Positions 7,339-14,225 of a stretch of DNA of 22,084 nt are shown piece after piece. How positions within the stretch are numbered: position 1 is the stretch's first letter; every line of letters starts with the position of its first letter. Both the position numbers and the translations under genes were made by a program. This DNA comes from an uncultured Collinsella sp. (GTDB lineage Bacteria > Actinomycetota > Coriobacteriia > Coriobacteriales > Coriobacteriaceae). The notes under the pieces were generated by a model. That model was not told the DNA's origin. It made no database searches and saw nothing but the letters and a program-made list of their open reading frames with translations. Location: positions 1 through 22,084 of the forward strand of contig URKU01000025.1 of assembly GCA_900548515.1 (NCBI GenBank). The letters run 5' to 3'.

Positions 7339-7365
7339 ATCAATGACTTTGAAAGGCTTACAGCT

Positions 7366-7833
7366 ATGAAGTTACCTGTCAGGCGCGTTATCGGTATTCT
7401 CAACGGCTTCTTTAACCCGCTATTGCTCTGCGCGTTTCTCCCCATCATTGAGGGGGCGCCTGGCTTGGATCTGACGGGCCCCACGGGCTTTTGGGGACAA
7501 CTCATCGTGGCCACGGTGATCGCCGAGGTTCTGAGCGCACTCCCGCTGTTTGGCAAAACGGTTGGTATGTGCCTGGACTTTTTTGGTTTTGAGCAGGGGA
7601 GTGCATCACACAAGATCGCCGGTACGGTCATCGGTGCCACGCTCCTTTTTATGGTGATCGGTTTTGGCGAGATTGCCTTCCAAGGAGGATTCGGAACGAT
7701 TGAAGGCCGTACATTCTTCGCGCGTTGGGCCGGCCTCGTCACAAAGGGATGGGCCTTTGTGGTTATCGCCGGCGTGCTGCTCGATCCCTTTACAGCGGCT
7801 CTCGGCCGCATGATAGTTCGCGAAGAGAAGTAA
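7366..7833 (+). CDS. Small polytopic membrane protein, function unknown
   Basis: A 155-residue protein with roughly four hydrophobic segments (about residues 8-28, 43-63, 80-102 and 124-146) and a basic C-terminal tail, without a signal peptide motif. I do not recognise the family. ATG 7366 is preceded by GAAAGG with good spacing; upstream in-frame codons would run through a hairpin and are unlikely. It follows the MFS gene by 100 nt in the same direction and is the last gene before a long hairpin, so it probably belongs to the same unit. It might be an accessory transport subunit or a membrane anchor for the pathway, but nothing in the sequence proves this. Confidence 0.75.
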   Translation: MKLPVRRVIGILNGFFNPLLLCAFLPIIEGAPGLDLTGPTGFWGQLIVATVIAEVLSALPLFGKTVGMCLDFFGFEQGSASHKIAGTVIGATLLFMVIGFGEIAFQGGFGTIEGRTFFARWAGLVTKGWAFVVIAGVLLDPFTAALGRMIVREEK

Positions 7834-7848
7834 TAGATCCTCGCCTAT

Positions 7849-7926
7849 CGAATGCCGGCGGACGGGGCGCCAGGGCTGTAGTCTTCCGAGCGTTTACAGT
7901 CCTGTCGCTCCGTCCGCCGACATTCG
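7849..7926. repeat. 78-nt near-perfect long hairpin after the acyl-metabolism cluster
   Basis: Arms 7849-7869 and 7906-7926 are 21-bp complements with two imperfections. Inside them 7871-7880 pairs with 7895-7904 (10 bp, one G-U), leaving a 14-nt loop. About 31 pairs form one continuous helix. No T-run follows. It could be an unusual terminator, an RNA stability element or a small palindromic repeat. The rest of 7834-8128 shows no gene that I can support. Confidence 0.8.
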
Positions 7927-8128
7927 ACCGCAACATGTTGGTCAAGCATAATCTTTTGGATTCTTTTGGCGTGAGCGGCTTGGTTTTGGTAGGATTTGTC
8001 AGCGGCTTGACTAAGGGGGTTTTATAACTGCCATGCAGGTAGCCGTGTTGGTAACGTTTTACCGACTTGTCAAATACCCCTCATTTTTAATGCGTCTGCA
8101 AAATGACCAATTGCTTTGACCTGCTGAA

Positions 8129-8178
8129 ACACTATATGTTGTGTTTGACCTAAAAAAAGAATACAGGATATAGATGCC
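8129..8178. promoter_or_regulatory. NrdR box(es) and promoter for nrdD
   Basis: ACACTATATGTTGTGT (8129-8144) is an excellent match to the NrdR box, the operator of the ATP/dATP-sensing repressor of ribonucleotide reductase genes. A weaker similar site, ACAGGATATAGATGCC, lies at 8163-8178. A promoter with TTGACC (8145-8150) and TATAGA (8169-8174), spacing 18, sits between and over these sites, so a bound repressor would block RNA polymerase. Confidence 0.75.
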
Positions 8179-8180
8179 TC

Positions 8181-8401
8181 TTTGTCGTATGATAGATGGC
8201 GGACAGAGAACGAAGACCTTAACTGCCTCTTTTGAACGTGTCCTTGAACCGCTTGATCGGCTCCTGGGAATGTCCGCATGGAGGCTTATGGTTTATCGAG
8301 AACACAGATTGCGCGACGGCGCCGCAAGACAGGGACAGGCCCTGCCGGGCATCGTTTGGCTCTGAAGCGCAATGAGACTACGACGCGAAAGAGGCAAGAG
8401 G
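8181..8401 (+). other. Long 5' leader of nrdD (about 220 nt)
   Basis: If transcription starts a few bases after the -10 at 8169-8174, the nrdD mRNA carries about 220 nt of leader. It contains a local stem CAGGG/CCCTG near 8331-8345 and GC-rich pairing around 8315-8325, but I recognise no riboswitch family. A 63-codon reading frame at 8174-8365 overlaps the promoter and shows no protein family. Confidence 0.35.
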
Positions 8402-10624
8402 ATGAAGATCATCAAGCGCAGCGGCACCGAGGTTGTCTTTGACATCGATAAGATCGTCAATGCCATCCGCGCCGCCAACTTGGAGGTCGAGGAGAGCTCT
8501 CGTCTAACCGACCGCCAGGTGGTTTACGCGGCACAAAACGTCGCCGAGGCATGCGAGAACGCGGGCCACACCGTTTCGGTCGAGGAGATCCAGGATTTGG
8601 TCGAGGACGAGATCATGCGTCTCGACTGCTACGAGGTTGCTCGCCACTACATCATCTATCGCTATGTTCAGAGCCTGAAGCGCCAGAAGAACACGACCGA
8701 CGACAAGATTCTGTCGCTGATCGAGTGCAATAACGAAGAGGTCAAGCAGGAGAACTCTAACAAGAACCCGACCGTCAATTCCGTCCAGCGTGACTATATG
8801 GCCGGCGAGATTTCCAAGGACCTGACTCAGCGTGTGCTGCTGCCCCAGGAGATCGTGGATGCCCACAATGAGGGCCTGATCCACTTCCACGATTCCGACT
8901 ACTTTGCCCAGCACATGCATAACTGCGACCTGGTGAACCTGGAGGACATGCTCCAGAACGGCACCGTTATCTCGGGCACGCTGATCGAGAAGCCGCACAG
9001 CTTCTCGACTGCCTGCAACATCGCGACGCAGATTATCGCCCAGGTTGCTTCCTCCCAGTACGGCGGCCAGTCTATCTCGCTGACCCATCTTGCCCCCTTT
9101 GTTGAGGTGAGCCGTCAGAAGATTCGCGGCGAGGTTGCCCGCGAGCTCGATGAGCTTGGCGTCTCTGCGTCTGCCGAGAAGGTTCGCGAAGTCGTTGAGG
9201 ACCGTCTGCGTGACGAGATCCGTCGCGGCGTCCAGACGATTCAGTATCAGGTCGTGACCCTTATGACCACGAATGGCCAGGCGCCGTTCGTGACGGTCTT
9301 TATGTATCTTAACGAGGCCCGTACGCCCCAGGAGAAGCACGACCTTGCCATGATCGTGGAGGAGACGCTTCGCCAGCGCTACGAGGGCGTTAAGAACGAG
9401 GCCGGCGTTTGGATTACCCCGGCATTCCCCAAGCTTATCTATGTACTCGAGGACGATAACGTTCACGAGGATTCCCCGTACTTCTACCTGACCCAGCTGG
9501 CTGCCAAGTGCACCGCCAAGCGCATGGTGCCCGATTACATCTCCGAGAAGAAGATGCGCGAGCTCAAGCTGTCGAAGGGCGAGACCGCCGGCAACGGCGA
9601 CTGCTACACCTGCATGGGTTGCCGCAGCTTCCTGACGCCCGACCGTTCGGGCAACGGCTTTAACAATGTTGCCAACGCGCTGAACTACGACCCGAACAAG
9701 CCCAAGTACTATGGTCGCTTTAACCAGGGCGTTGTGACCATCAACCTGCCTGATGTCGCGCTGAGCTCGCATCAGGACATGGACAAGTTCTGGAAGATCT
9801 TCGACGAGCGCCTTGAGCTTTGCCATCGTGCCCTGCTGTGCCGTCATGAGCGCCTGATGGGTACGCTTTCGGATGCCGCACCGATTCTGTGGCAGTACGG
9901 CGCCCTGGCGCGTCTGAAGAAGGGCGAGACGATCGATAAGCTGCTCGTGGGCGGATACTCCACCATCAGCTTGGGCTATGCCGGCCTGTATGAATGCGTC
10001 AAGTACATGACGGGCCACAGCCACACCGAGAAGGAAGGCACGCCGTTTGCCATGGCCGTCATGCAGCGCATGAACGACAAGTGCGCCGAGTGGAAGGCCG
10101 AAAGCGATATCGACTTCTCGCTGTACGGCACGCCGTTGGAGTCGACGACCTACAAGTTCGCCAAGTGCCTGCAGCGCCGTTTTGGCATTATCCCGGGCGT
10201 TACGGACAAGGGCTACATTACTAACAGCTATCACGTTCATGTGTCCGAGGAGATTGATGCTTTCGATAAGCTCAAGTTCGAGGGTATGTTCCAGCAGCTT
10301 TCGCCGGGCGGCGCCATCTCCTACGTTGAGGTTCCCAACATGCAGGACAACCTCAAGGCTGTCATTCGCGTGATGCAGTACATCTACGACAACATCATGT
10401 ACGCCGAGCTCAACACCAAGAGCGACTACTGCCAGGTGTGCGGCTACGACGGTGAGATCAAGATTGTCGAGGATGACGGCAAGCTGGTGTGGGAGTGCCC
10501 CAACTGCGGCAACCGCGATCAGGAGAAGATGAACGTCGCCCGTCGTACGTGCGGCTACATCGGTACCCAATTCTGGAACCAGGGTCGAACCGAGGAGATC
10601 CGCGACCGCGTGCTGCATCTCTAA
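8402..10624 (+). CDS. nrdD: Anaerobic (class III) ribonucleoside-triphosphate reductase
   Basis: A 740-residue glycyl-radical enzyme that reduces ribonucleoside triphosphates to deoxyribonucleotides under anaerobic conditions. The N-terminal 95 residues are an ATP-cone (KIIKRSGTEVVFDIDKIVNAI), the allosteric dATP/ATP site. The central part holds the catalytic barrel (SLTHLAPF, CMGCRSF, LPDVALSS). The C-terminus has a four-cysteine zinc site (Cys677, Cys680, Cys699, Cys702) and the radical loop RTCGYIG with Gly718. ATG 8402 is chosen because GAAAGAGG at 8387-8394 gives ideal spacing; the upstream ATG at 8372 has no ribosome site. An NrdR-box promoter lies 220 nt upstream. Its activase is 426 nt downstream. 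Confidence 0.97.
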   Translation: MKIIKRSGTEVVFDIDKIVNAIRAANLEVEESSRLTDRQVVYAAQNVAEACENAGHTVSVEEIQDLVEDEIMRLDCYEVARHYIIYRYVQSLKRQKNTTDDKILSLIECNNEEVKQENSNKNPTVNSVQRDYMAGEISKDLTQRVLLPQEIVDAHNEGLIHFHDSDYFAQHMHNCDLVNLEDMLQNGTVISGTLIEKPHSFSTACNIATQIIAQVASSQYGGQSISLTHLAPFVEVSRQKIRGEVARELDELGVSASAEKVREVVEDRLRDEIRRGVQTIQYQVVTLMTTNGQAPFVTVFMYLNEARTPQEKHDLAMIVEETLRQRYEGVKNEAGVWITPAFPKLIYVLEDDNVHEDSPYFYLTQLAAKCTAKRMVPDYISEKKMRELKLSKGETAGNGDCYTCMGCRSFLTPDRSGNGFNNVANALNYDPNKPKYYGRFNQGVVTINLPDVALSSHQDMDKFWKIFDERLELCHRALLCRHERLMGTLSDAAPILWQYGALARLKKGETIDKLLVGGYSTISLGYAGLYECVKYMTGHSHTEKEGTPFAMAVMQRMNDKCAEWKAESDIDFSLYGTPLESTTYKFAKCLQRRFGIIPGVTDKGYITNSYHVHVSEEIDAFDKLKFEGMFQQLSPGGAISYVEVPNMQDNLKAVIRVMQYIYDNIMYAELNTKSDYCQVCGYDGEIKIVEDDGKLVWECPNCGNRDQEKMNVARRTCGYIGTQFWNQGRTEEIRDRVLHL

Positions 10625-10635
10625 TAACCATCCCA

Positions 10636-10773
10636 GGCCGCCCCGTAGCGAGGCCCCGGACCTTTACTCGCTATTTCGGACAGTCCTGGCTCACGACGGA
10701 GGCGCCACTGGCGCCTCCTGTTCGTGCGGAACTCATATCGAGCAAAGGTCCGGGGCCTCGCTACGGGGCGGCC
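10636..10773. repeat. 138-nt nested inverted repeat (35-bp arms) after nrdD
   Basis: Arms 10636-10670 and 10739-10773 are 35-bp complements with one mismatch. Between them CACGA (10692-10696) pairs with TCGTG (10722-10726), and GGAGGCGCC (10698-10706) pairs with GGCGCCTCC (10710-10718) around a 3-nt loop. There is no T-run after it. Its length and near-perfection exceed what termination needs; a non-autonomous mobile repeat or structured RNA is possible. Confidence 0.85.
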
Positions 10774-10950
10774 AAGTTGACGTAGCTGAGATGCAGCGCG
10801 CAGTCTGCTCACTCCTCGAAGTTCTTAGCGGAAATGAGTCGACTTGCAATAACGGTTTGCTTGCAGCAACGATTGAGCTGCAACAAATTTTTTATTGGAC
10901 CTCGAACCCTATACTCGATGTTCGCTTCGTTCATTGAGTGTCGCTCGCGA

Positions 10951-11036
10951 GGGGTCTGGAGTATATCGTTCCGCCCGCAGTTTCGCAGGCCAAAGGCCGA
11001 GAATGTTTGAGGACGGAATGATATACTCCAGACCCC
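10951..11036. repeat. 86-nt inverted repeat (23-bp arms) just upstream of nrdG
   Basis: Arms 10951-10973 and 11014-11036 pair over 23 bp with a single G-U. The loop contains a small GGCC/GGCC hairpin. The right arm ends directly before the nrdG ribosome site AGGAAGG (11037-11043). TATACT at about 10910 is a possible -10 for nrdG, without a clear -35. The remaining part of 10625-11050 holds no gene that I can support. Confidence 0.8.
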
Positions 11037-11050
11037 CAGGAAGGTTACTT

Positions 11051-11632
11051 ATGAACTACGCGAACATTAAGTATTTCGACATTGCTGATGGGGAAGGCGT
11101 TCGTACTTCTCTGTTTGTGAGTGGGTGCCGTCGTGGGTGCAAGAATTGCTTTAACTCCGTTGCGTGGGACTTTGCTGCGGGTGAGCTCTTCGATCGTGCT
11201 GTCGAGGACAAGATTATCGAGAGTCTCGATCATCCCTTTATTGACGGTCTGACGATTTTGGGCGGCGAGCCTATGGAGCCCGAGAATCAGGTGGGGCTCG
11301 TTGACTTTGTCGAGCGTGTTCGCGCTGCCTATCCTGAAGAGTCGGGGAAGACTATTTGGTGCTTTACCGGCGATGTACTCGAGGAGCTTATGCCGGGCGG
11401 CCGCCACCATACCGAGGTCACGGACCGCATCCTTGCCTGTCTTGATATGTTGGTGGACGGTCCGTTTGTTCAGGATCTGTACGATATCTCACTGCGCTTT
11501 AGGGGCTCGAGTAACCAGCGTGTGATCGATATGAACGCTACGCGCGACCGTGCTGAGCGCGAGGGTGTTGCGCTTTGTGATGCGGTTGAACTTTGGCGGG
11601 ACGATCCAGTCTATTCGACCCATACTATGTAG
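11051..11632 (+). CDS. nrdG: Anaerobic ribonucleotide reductase activating protein (radical SAM)
   Basis: A 193-residue radical SAM protein that installs the glycyl radical on NrdD using S-adenosylmethionine and a [4Fe-4S] cluster. The cluster motif is Cys26-x3-Cys30-x2-Cys33 (CRRGCKNC). DGEGVRTSLFVSGC before it and LTILGGEPM after it are typical of NrdG. ATG 11051 follows AGGAAGG with 7-nt spacing, and family similarity begins right at this start (MNYANIKYFDIADGEG). It is in the same orientation as nrdD but separated by two large inverted repeats, which may give it a separate expression level. Confidence 0.95.
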   Translation: MNYANIKYFDIADGEGVRTSLFVSGCRRGCKNCFNSVAWDFAAGELFDRAVEDKIIESLDHPFIDGLTILGGEPMEPENQVGLVDFVERVRAAYPEESGKTIWCFTGDVLEELMPGGRHHTEVTDRILACLDMLVDGPFVQDLYDISLRFRGSSNQRVIDMNATRDRAEREGVALCDAVELWRDDPVYSTHTM

Positions 11633-11698
11633 CTTGTGGCCGATGCCAAAGGGCGTGGTACCATAGCGCGAACGCAAAATCGGAAAAGTGAGGCCCAG

Positions 11699-12256
11699 AT
11701 GATCGATCAGGAAAAAGTCGAGGCCGCCATTAAGCTGTTGCTTGAGGGCATAGGCGAGGACCCAACTCGTGAGGGCCTGCTGGAGACCCCGGCGCGCGTT
11801 GCCCGTATGTATGGTGAGATCGCCGGCGGTATGGACCAGAGTGCCGAGGAGCACCTGTCCAAAACCTTTGCCGTCGCTTCGAACGATTTGGTTATCGAGC
11901 GCGACATCACGTTTTACTCGCTGTGCGAGCATCATCTGCTGCCGTTTTATGGCAAGGCCGCCATTGGTTATATCCCCAACGGCCGTGTCGCAGGGCTCTC
12001 TAAGCTTGCCCGCACGGTTGAGGTCTACGCCCGTCGTCTGCAGCTGCAGGAGCAGCTGTGCGCACAGGTTGCCGATGCCCTCATGGAGTATCTCGCTCCC
12101 CAGGGAGCGATTGTGCTCATGGAGGCTGAGCATATGTGCATGACCATGCGCGGCGTGCAAAAGCCTGGCACCAAGACCGTGACGCTCGCTCGCCGCGGCG
12201 TCTTTGAGACCGATCCGTCGCTCGAGGAGCGGTTCTTTAGGATGCTGGGCCGTTAG
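11699..12256 (+). CDS. folE: GTP cyclohydrolase I
   Basis: This 185-residue enzyme converts GTP to 7,8-dihydroneopterin triphosphate, the first step of folate synthesis. The zinc site is Cys76, His79 (SLCEHHLLPF) and Cys147 (EHMCMTMRG). GEDPTREGLLETPARVARMY near the N-terminus and YIPNGRVAGLSKLAR are family signatures. ATG 11699 is chosen because AAGTGAGG lies 5 nt upstream; an in-frame GTG at 11636 would add 21 non-conserved residues and almost touch the nrdG stop. It ends one base before the next gene, so the folate genes are coupled. Confidence 0.96.
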   Translation: MIDQEKVEAAIKLLLEGIGEDPTREGLLETPARVARMYGEIAGGMDQSAEEHLSKTFAVASNDLVIERDITFYSLCEHHLLPFYGKAAIGYIPNGRVAGLSKLARTVEVYARRLQLQEQLCAQVADALMEYLAPQGAIVLMEAEHMCMTMRGVQKPGTKTVTLARRGVFETDPSLEERFFRMLGR

Positions 12257-12257
12257 C

Positions 12258-12839
12258 ATGAGGGTCGTCAACGACTTTACATCGAAGACCGATGAGGGGA
12301 CGCCGCGTCGCGGCTTCATGGCTTCGGGCCTGGCCCCCTTTGATGCCATGCCTCGCATTGATTACATTTGTGCCAACGGGCTGTTTCGGCGGCACCTGGG
12401 CAACATTGCGCAGTTGGAATCGGGGCGCATCTTCTGCCGCCACGGTATTGACCATCTGCTCGATGTCGCTCGCATTATGTGGATCAAGAATCTCGAGGAA
12501 CAGCTCGAATTTGACCGCGAGGTCATCTACGCCACGGCACTTCTTCACGATATCGGCAAAGATGAACAGTATGAATCGGGTATATCCCATGATGTTGCAA
12601 GCGAACGCGTCGCTGATGCGATTCTCGGCGGCATGCCCGATGATGTGGCGTTTGAGCCGGCCGATGCCGCAGCCATTAAGACGGCCATTCTGGGCCATCG
12701 AAAGCTGCGCGTGAACAGCCAACCGCTTGAGCGTCTGCTCTATGCGGCCGATAAAGCGTCGCGCGCCTGCTTTGCATGCCCCGCGCGCAATGCTTGCAAC
12801 TGGAGCGATGATAAAAAGAACCTGTCGATTCGCGTGTAG
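12258..12839 (+). CDS. HD-domain metal-dependent phosphohydrolase in folate operon
   Basis: A 193-residue protein with an HD domain: CRHGIDHLLDVARI (His62, His66), ALLHDIGK (His97-Asp98) and a later Asp in YAADKASR form the metal-binding set. HD proteins hydrolyse phosphate esters of nucleotides and related molecules. The C-terminus carries a C-x2-C-x5-C cluster (CFACPARNAC) that might bind metal. The ATG overlaps the folE stop region (1 nt apart), and folB follows, so a folate-pathway role is likely. Dephosphorylation of dihydroneopterin triphosphate is the step with no other candidate in this block; this is inference. A later start at Met21 or Met31 is possible because the ribosome site of ATG 12258 is weak. 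Confidence 0.82.
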   Translation: MRVVNDFTSKTDEGTPRRGFMASGLAPFDAMPRIDYICANGLFRRHLGNIAQLESGRIFCRHGIDHLLDVARIMWIKNLEEQLEFDREVIYATALLHDIGKDEQYESGISHDVASERVADAILGGMPDDVAFEPADAAAIKTAILGHRKLRVNSQPLERLLYAADKASRACFACPARNACNWSDDKKNLSIRV

Positions 12840-12882
12840 TTAGTTTGCGCGGTCGGGGTTCTAAACGAAGGAGACGATCGCG

Positions 12883-13368
12883 ATGAGCAATAAGAAACTG
12901 CCCGAGAATGCAACCAAGACTGAAGGTGCCGAGCTCGCCCGCCGTGGAAGGGGCGAAATATCCACCGCAACGGCGGTACCCCACGTGAGCTATGACGATC
13001 TGCGCCATGCCGACCGCATCACCGTTGAAGGTCTTGAGGTTTTTGCTAACCACGGCGTATATCCCGAAGAGAACGCGCTGGGCCAGAAGTTCATCGTGTC
13101 CCTGGTGCTCTATGCCGACCTGCGTGCAGCGGGGGAGCACGATAACCTGGACGCCTCGATTGACTACGGCTCGGTATGCCACGATGTCGATGGCTATCTG
13201 CGCGAGCATACGTTTAAGCTCATCGAGGCTGCAGCCGAGGGCGTGGCCCAGATGCTGCTACGTCGTTACCCCCTGCTGCTTGGCGTGCGCGTTAAGCTCG
13301 ATAAGCCTTGGGCGCCCGTCGGTCTTCCCCTGGCAAGCTGCGGTGTCGAGATCGAGCGTGTGCGCTAA
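12883..13368 (+). CDS. folB: Dihydroneopterin aldolase
   Basis: A 161-residue protein whose residues from about 44 onward match FolB, which cleaves dihydroneopterin to 6-hydroxymethyl-dihydropterin and glycolaldehyde. DRITVEGLEVFANHGVYPEE gives the start of the fold with the glutamate of the active site. FKLIEAAAEGVAQML and VRVKLDKPWAP follow in family order. An unusual 43-residue hydrophilic N-terminal extension has no family counterpart. The start is supported by AAGGAGA shortly upstream, so the extension may be real. The gene lies 43 nt after the HD hydrolase gene. folP and folK are not in the window. Confidence 0.9.
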   Translation: MSNKKLPENATKTEGAELARRGRGEISTATAVPHVSYDDLRHADRITVEGLEVFANHGVYPEENALGQKFIVSLVLYADLRAAGEHDNLDASIDYGSVCHDVDGYLREHTFKLIEAAAEGVAQMLLRRYPLLLGVRVKLDKPWAPVGLPLASCGVEIERVR

Positions 13369-13374
13369 CCGGTT

Positions 13375-14151
13375 CTAATACGTCTCTATGGGTGGCTGCT
13401 TGAGTCGCTGAGAAAGTGCTCTATTGTTGGGGCAGTATGTGTCGAGCAGGACGTGGAACCGCTGGTTGTGGCTTGGCTCGAGCAAGTGGACGAGCTCGTG
13501 GGCGACAACCATGTCGAGGCATTCGATGGGATAGGCGGCAAGTTCGCGTGCGATGCGAATGGCTCCGGTCTTGGGCGTGCATGATCCCCAACGCGTTTTC
13601 ATGCTGCGTACGGAAACGCGGGATACGGCGACACCCATTGCGATTTCGTATGCGTGCACCATATCGCGCAGTGCCGATGTGACCTCGGACGTATAGAGCT
13701 GGTCAATATGGGCTTGGATCTCACTGGGCGTTAAGCCGTCGAGGGTCGCGTTCCACTTGGCCTGCGGACGTCCGTTTGGCTCGTCGGTACCCATAAAACT
13801 TGCGAAGGTAGCCTGCTTGGGCCGCGGTGCGGGTGATGCAAAGTTATGATCGAGTGCATCCTGTACCGTGATGGGCTTGCCCCAAAGTGCAATGATGGAC
13901 GAGGGACTGAGCGGCTCTCGCGCCGTCGCCTGACGTTGCTCGCGCTGGGCACGTCGGCTGATAATCCAGGCGCTGTTGCGCTTCACAAACGCTTCAATAC
14001 GCTCGCGGCTGGCGCCAAGTGGTGCGCTGGCGTGGACCTCGCCGCTCGATGTGACGCGTAGGTTGAAGTTCTTGACGCACTTTTTGGTAACGACGACGGG
14101 GATGGGCGTCCCATCCGGTCGGGATACGGAAATCGTAAACTGCTGCGTCAA
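13375..14151 (-). CDS. YgjP-like metallopeptidase domain protein (DUF45, M48-type zinc motif)
   Basis: A 258-residue protein of the YgjP/DUF45 family. The zinc motif HELVHLLEPSHNQRF (His218, Glu219, His222, His228) and the preceding MKTRWGSCTPKTGAIR are the family signatures. Members have been annotated as metal-dependent peptidases or hydrolases; the physiological role is unclear. The start is TTG (complement of 14149-14151) with AAGGAC upstream on the minus strand, which is the best available. The middle part (about residues 85-130) is a less conserved linker. It converges with folB, leaving only 6 nt between stops. Confidence 0.88.
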   Translation of the reverse strand: MTQQFTISVSRPDGTPIPVVVTKKCVKNFNLRVTSSGEVHASAPLGASRERIEAFVKRNSAWIISRRAQREQRQATAREPLSPSSIIALWGKPITVQDALDHNFASPAPRPKQATFASFMGTDEPNGRPQAKWNATLDGLTPSEIQAHIDQLYTSEVTSALRDMVHAYEIAMGVAVSRVSVRSMKTRWGSCTPKTGAIRIARELAAYPIECLDMVVAHELVHLLEPSHNQRFHVLLDTYCPNNRALSQRLKQPPIETY

Positions 14152-14225
14152 AAGCGGTCCTTCAGATTGGGGACGGGCCGGTATGTCGACCGTTCGGCAT
14201 GTCGGCTCGCTCAGGGGATGTGAAA

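Noticed and set aside
7725..8027. 100-codon frame overlapping the small membrane protein gene
   Set aside because: It is an out-of-frame shadow crossing the long hairpin, with Arg/Ser-rich content typical of wrong frames in GC-rich DNA.
8174..8365. 63-codon open frame in the nrdD leader
   Set aside because: Its ATG coincides with the -10 region, so most transcripts would not include it, and the sequence resembles no family.
8504..10618. Very long minus-strand open frame opposite nrdD
   Set aside because: It is the antisense of a well-supported gene; long antisense frames are expected from the codon bias of GC-rich genomes.
10636..11036. CRISPR or insertion sequence between nrdD and nrdG
   Set aside because: There are no regularly spaced direct repeats and no transposase frame; only two different inverted repeats are present.
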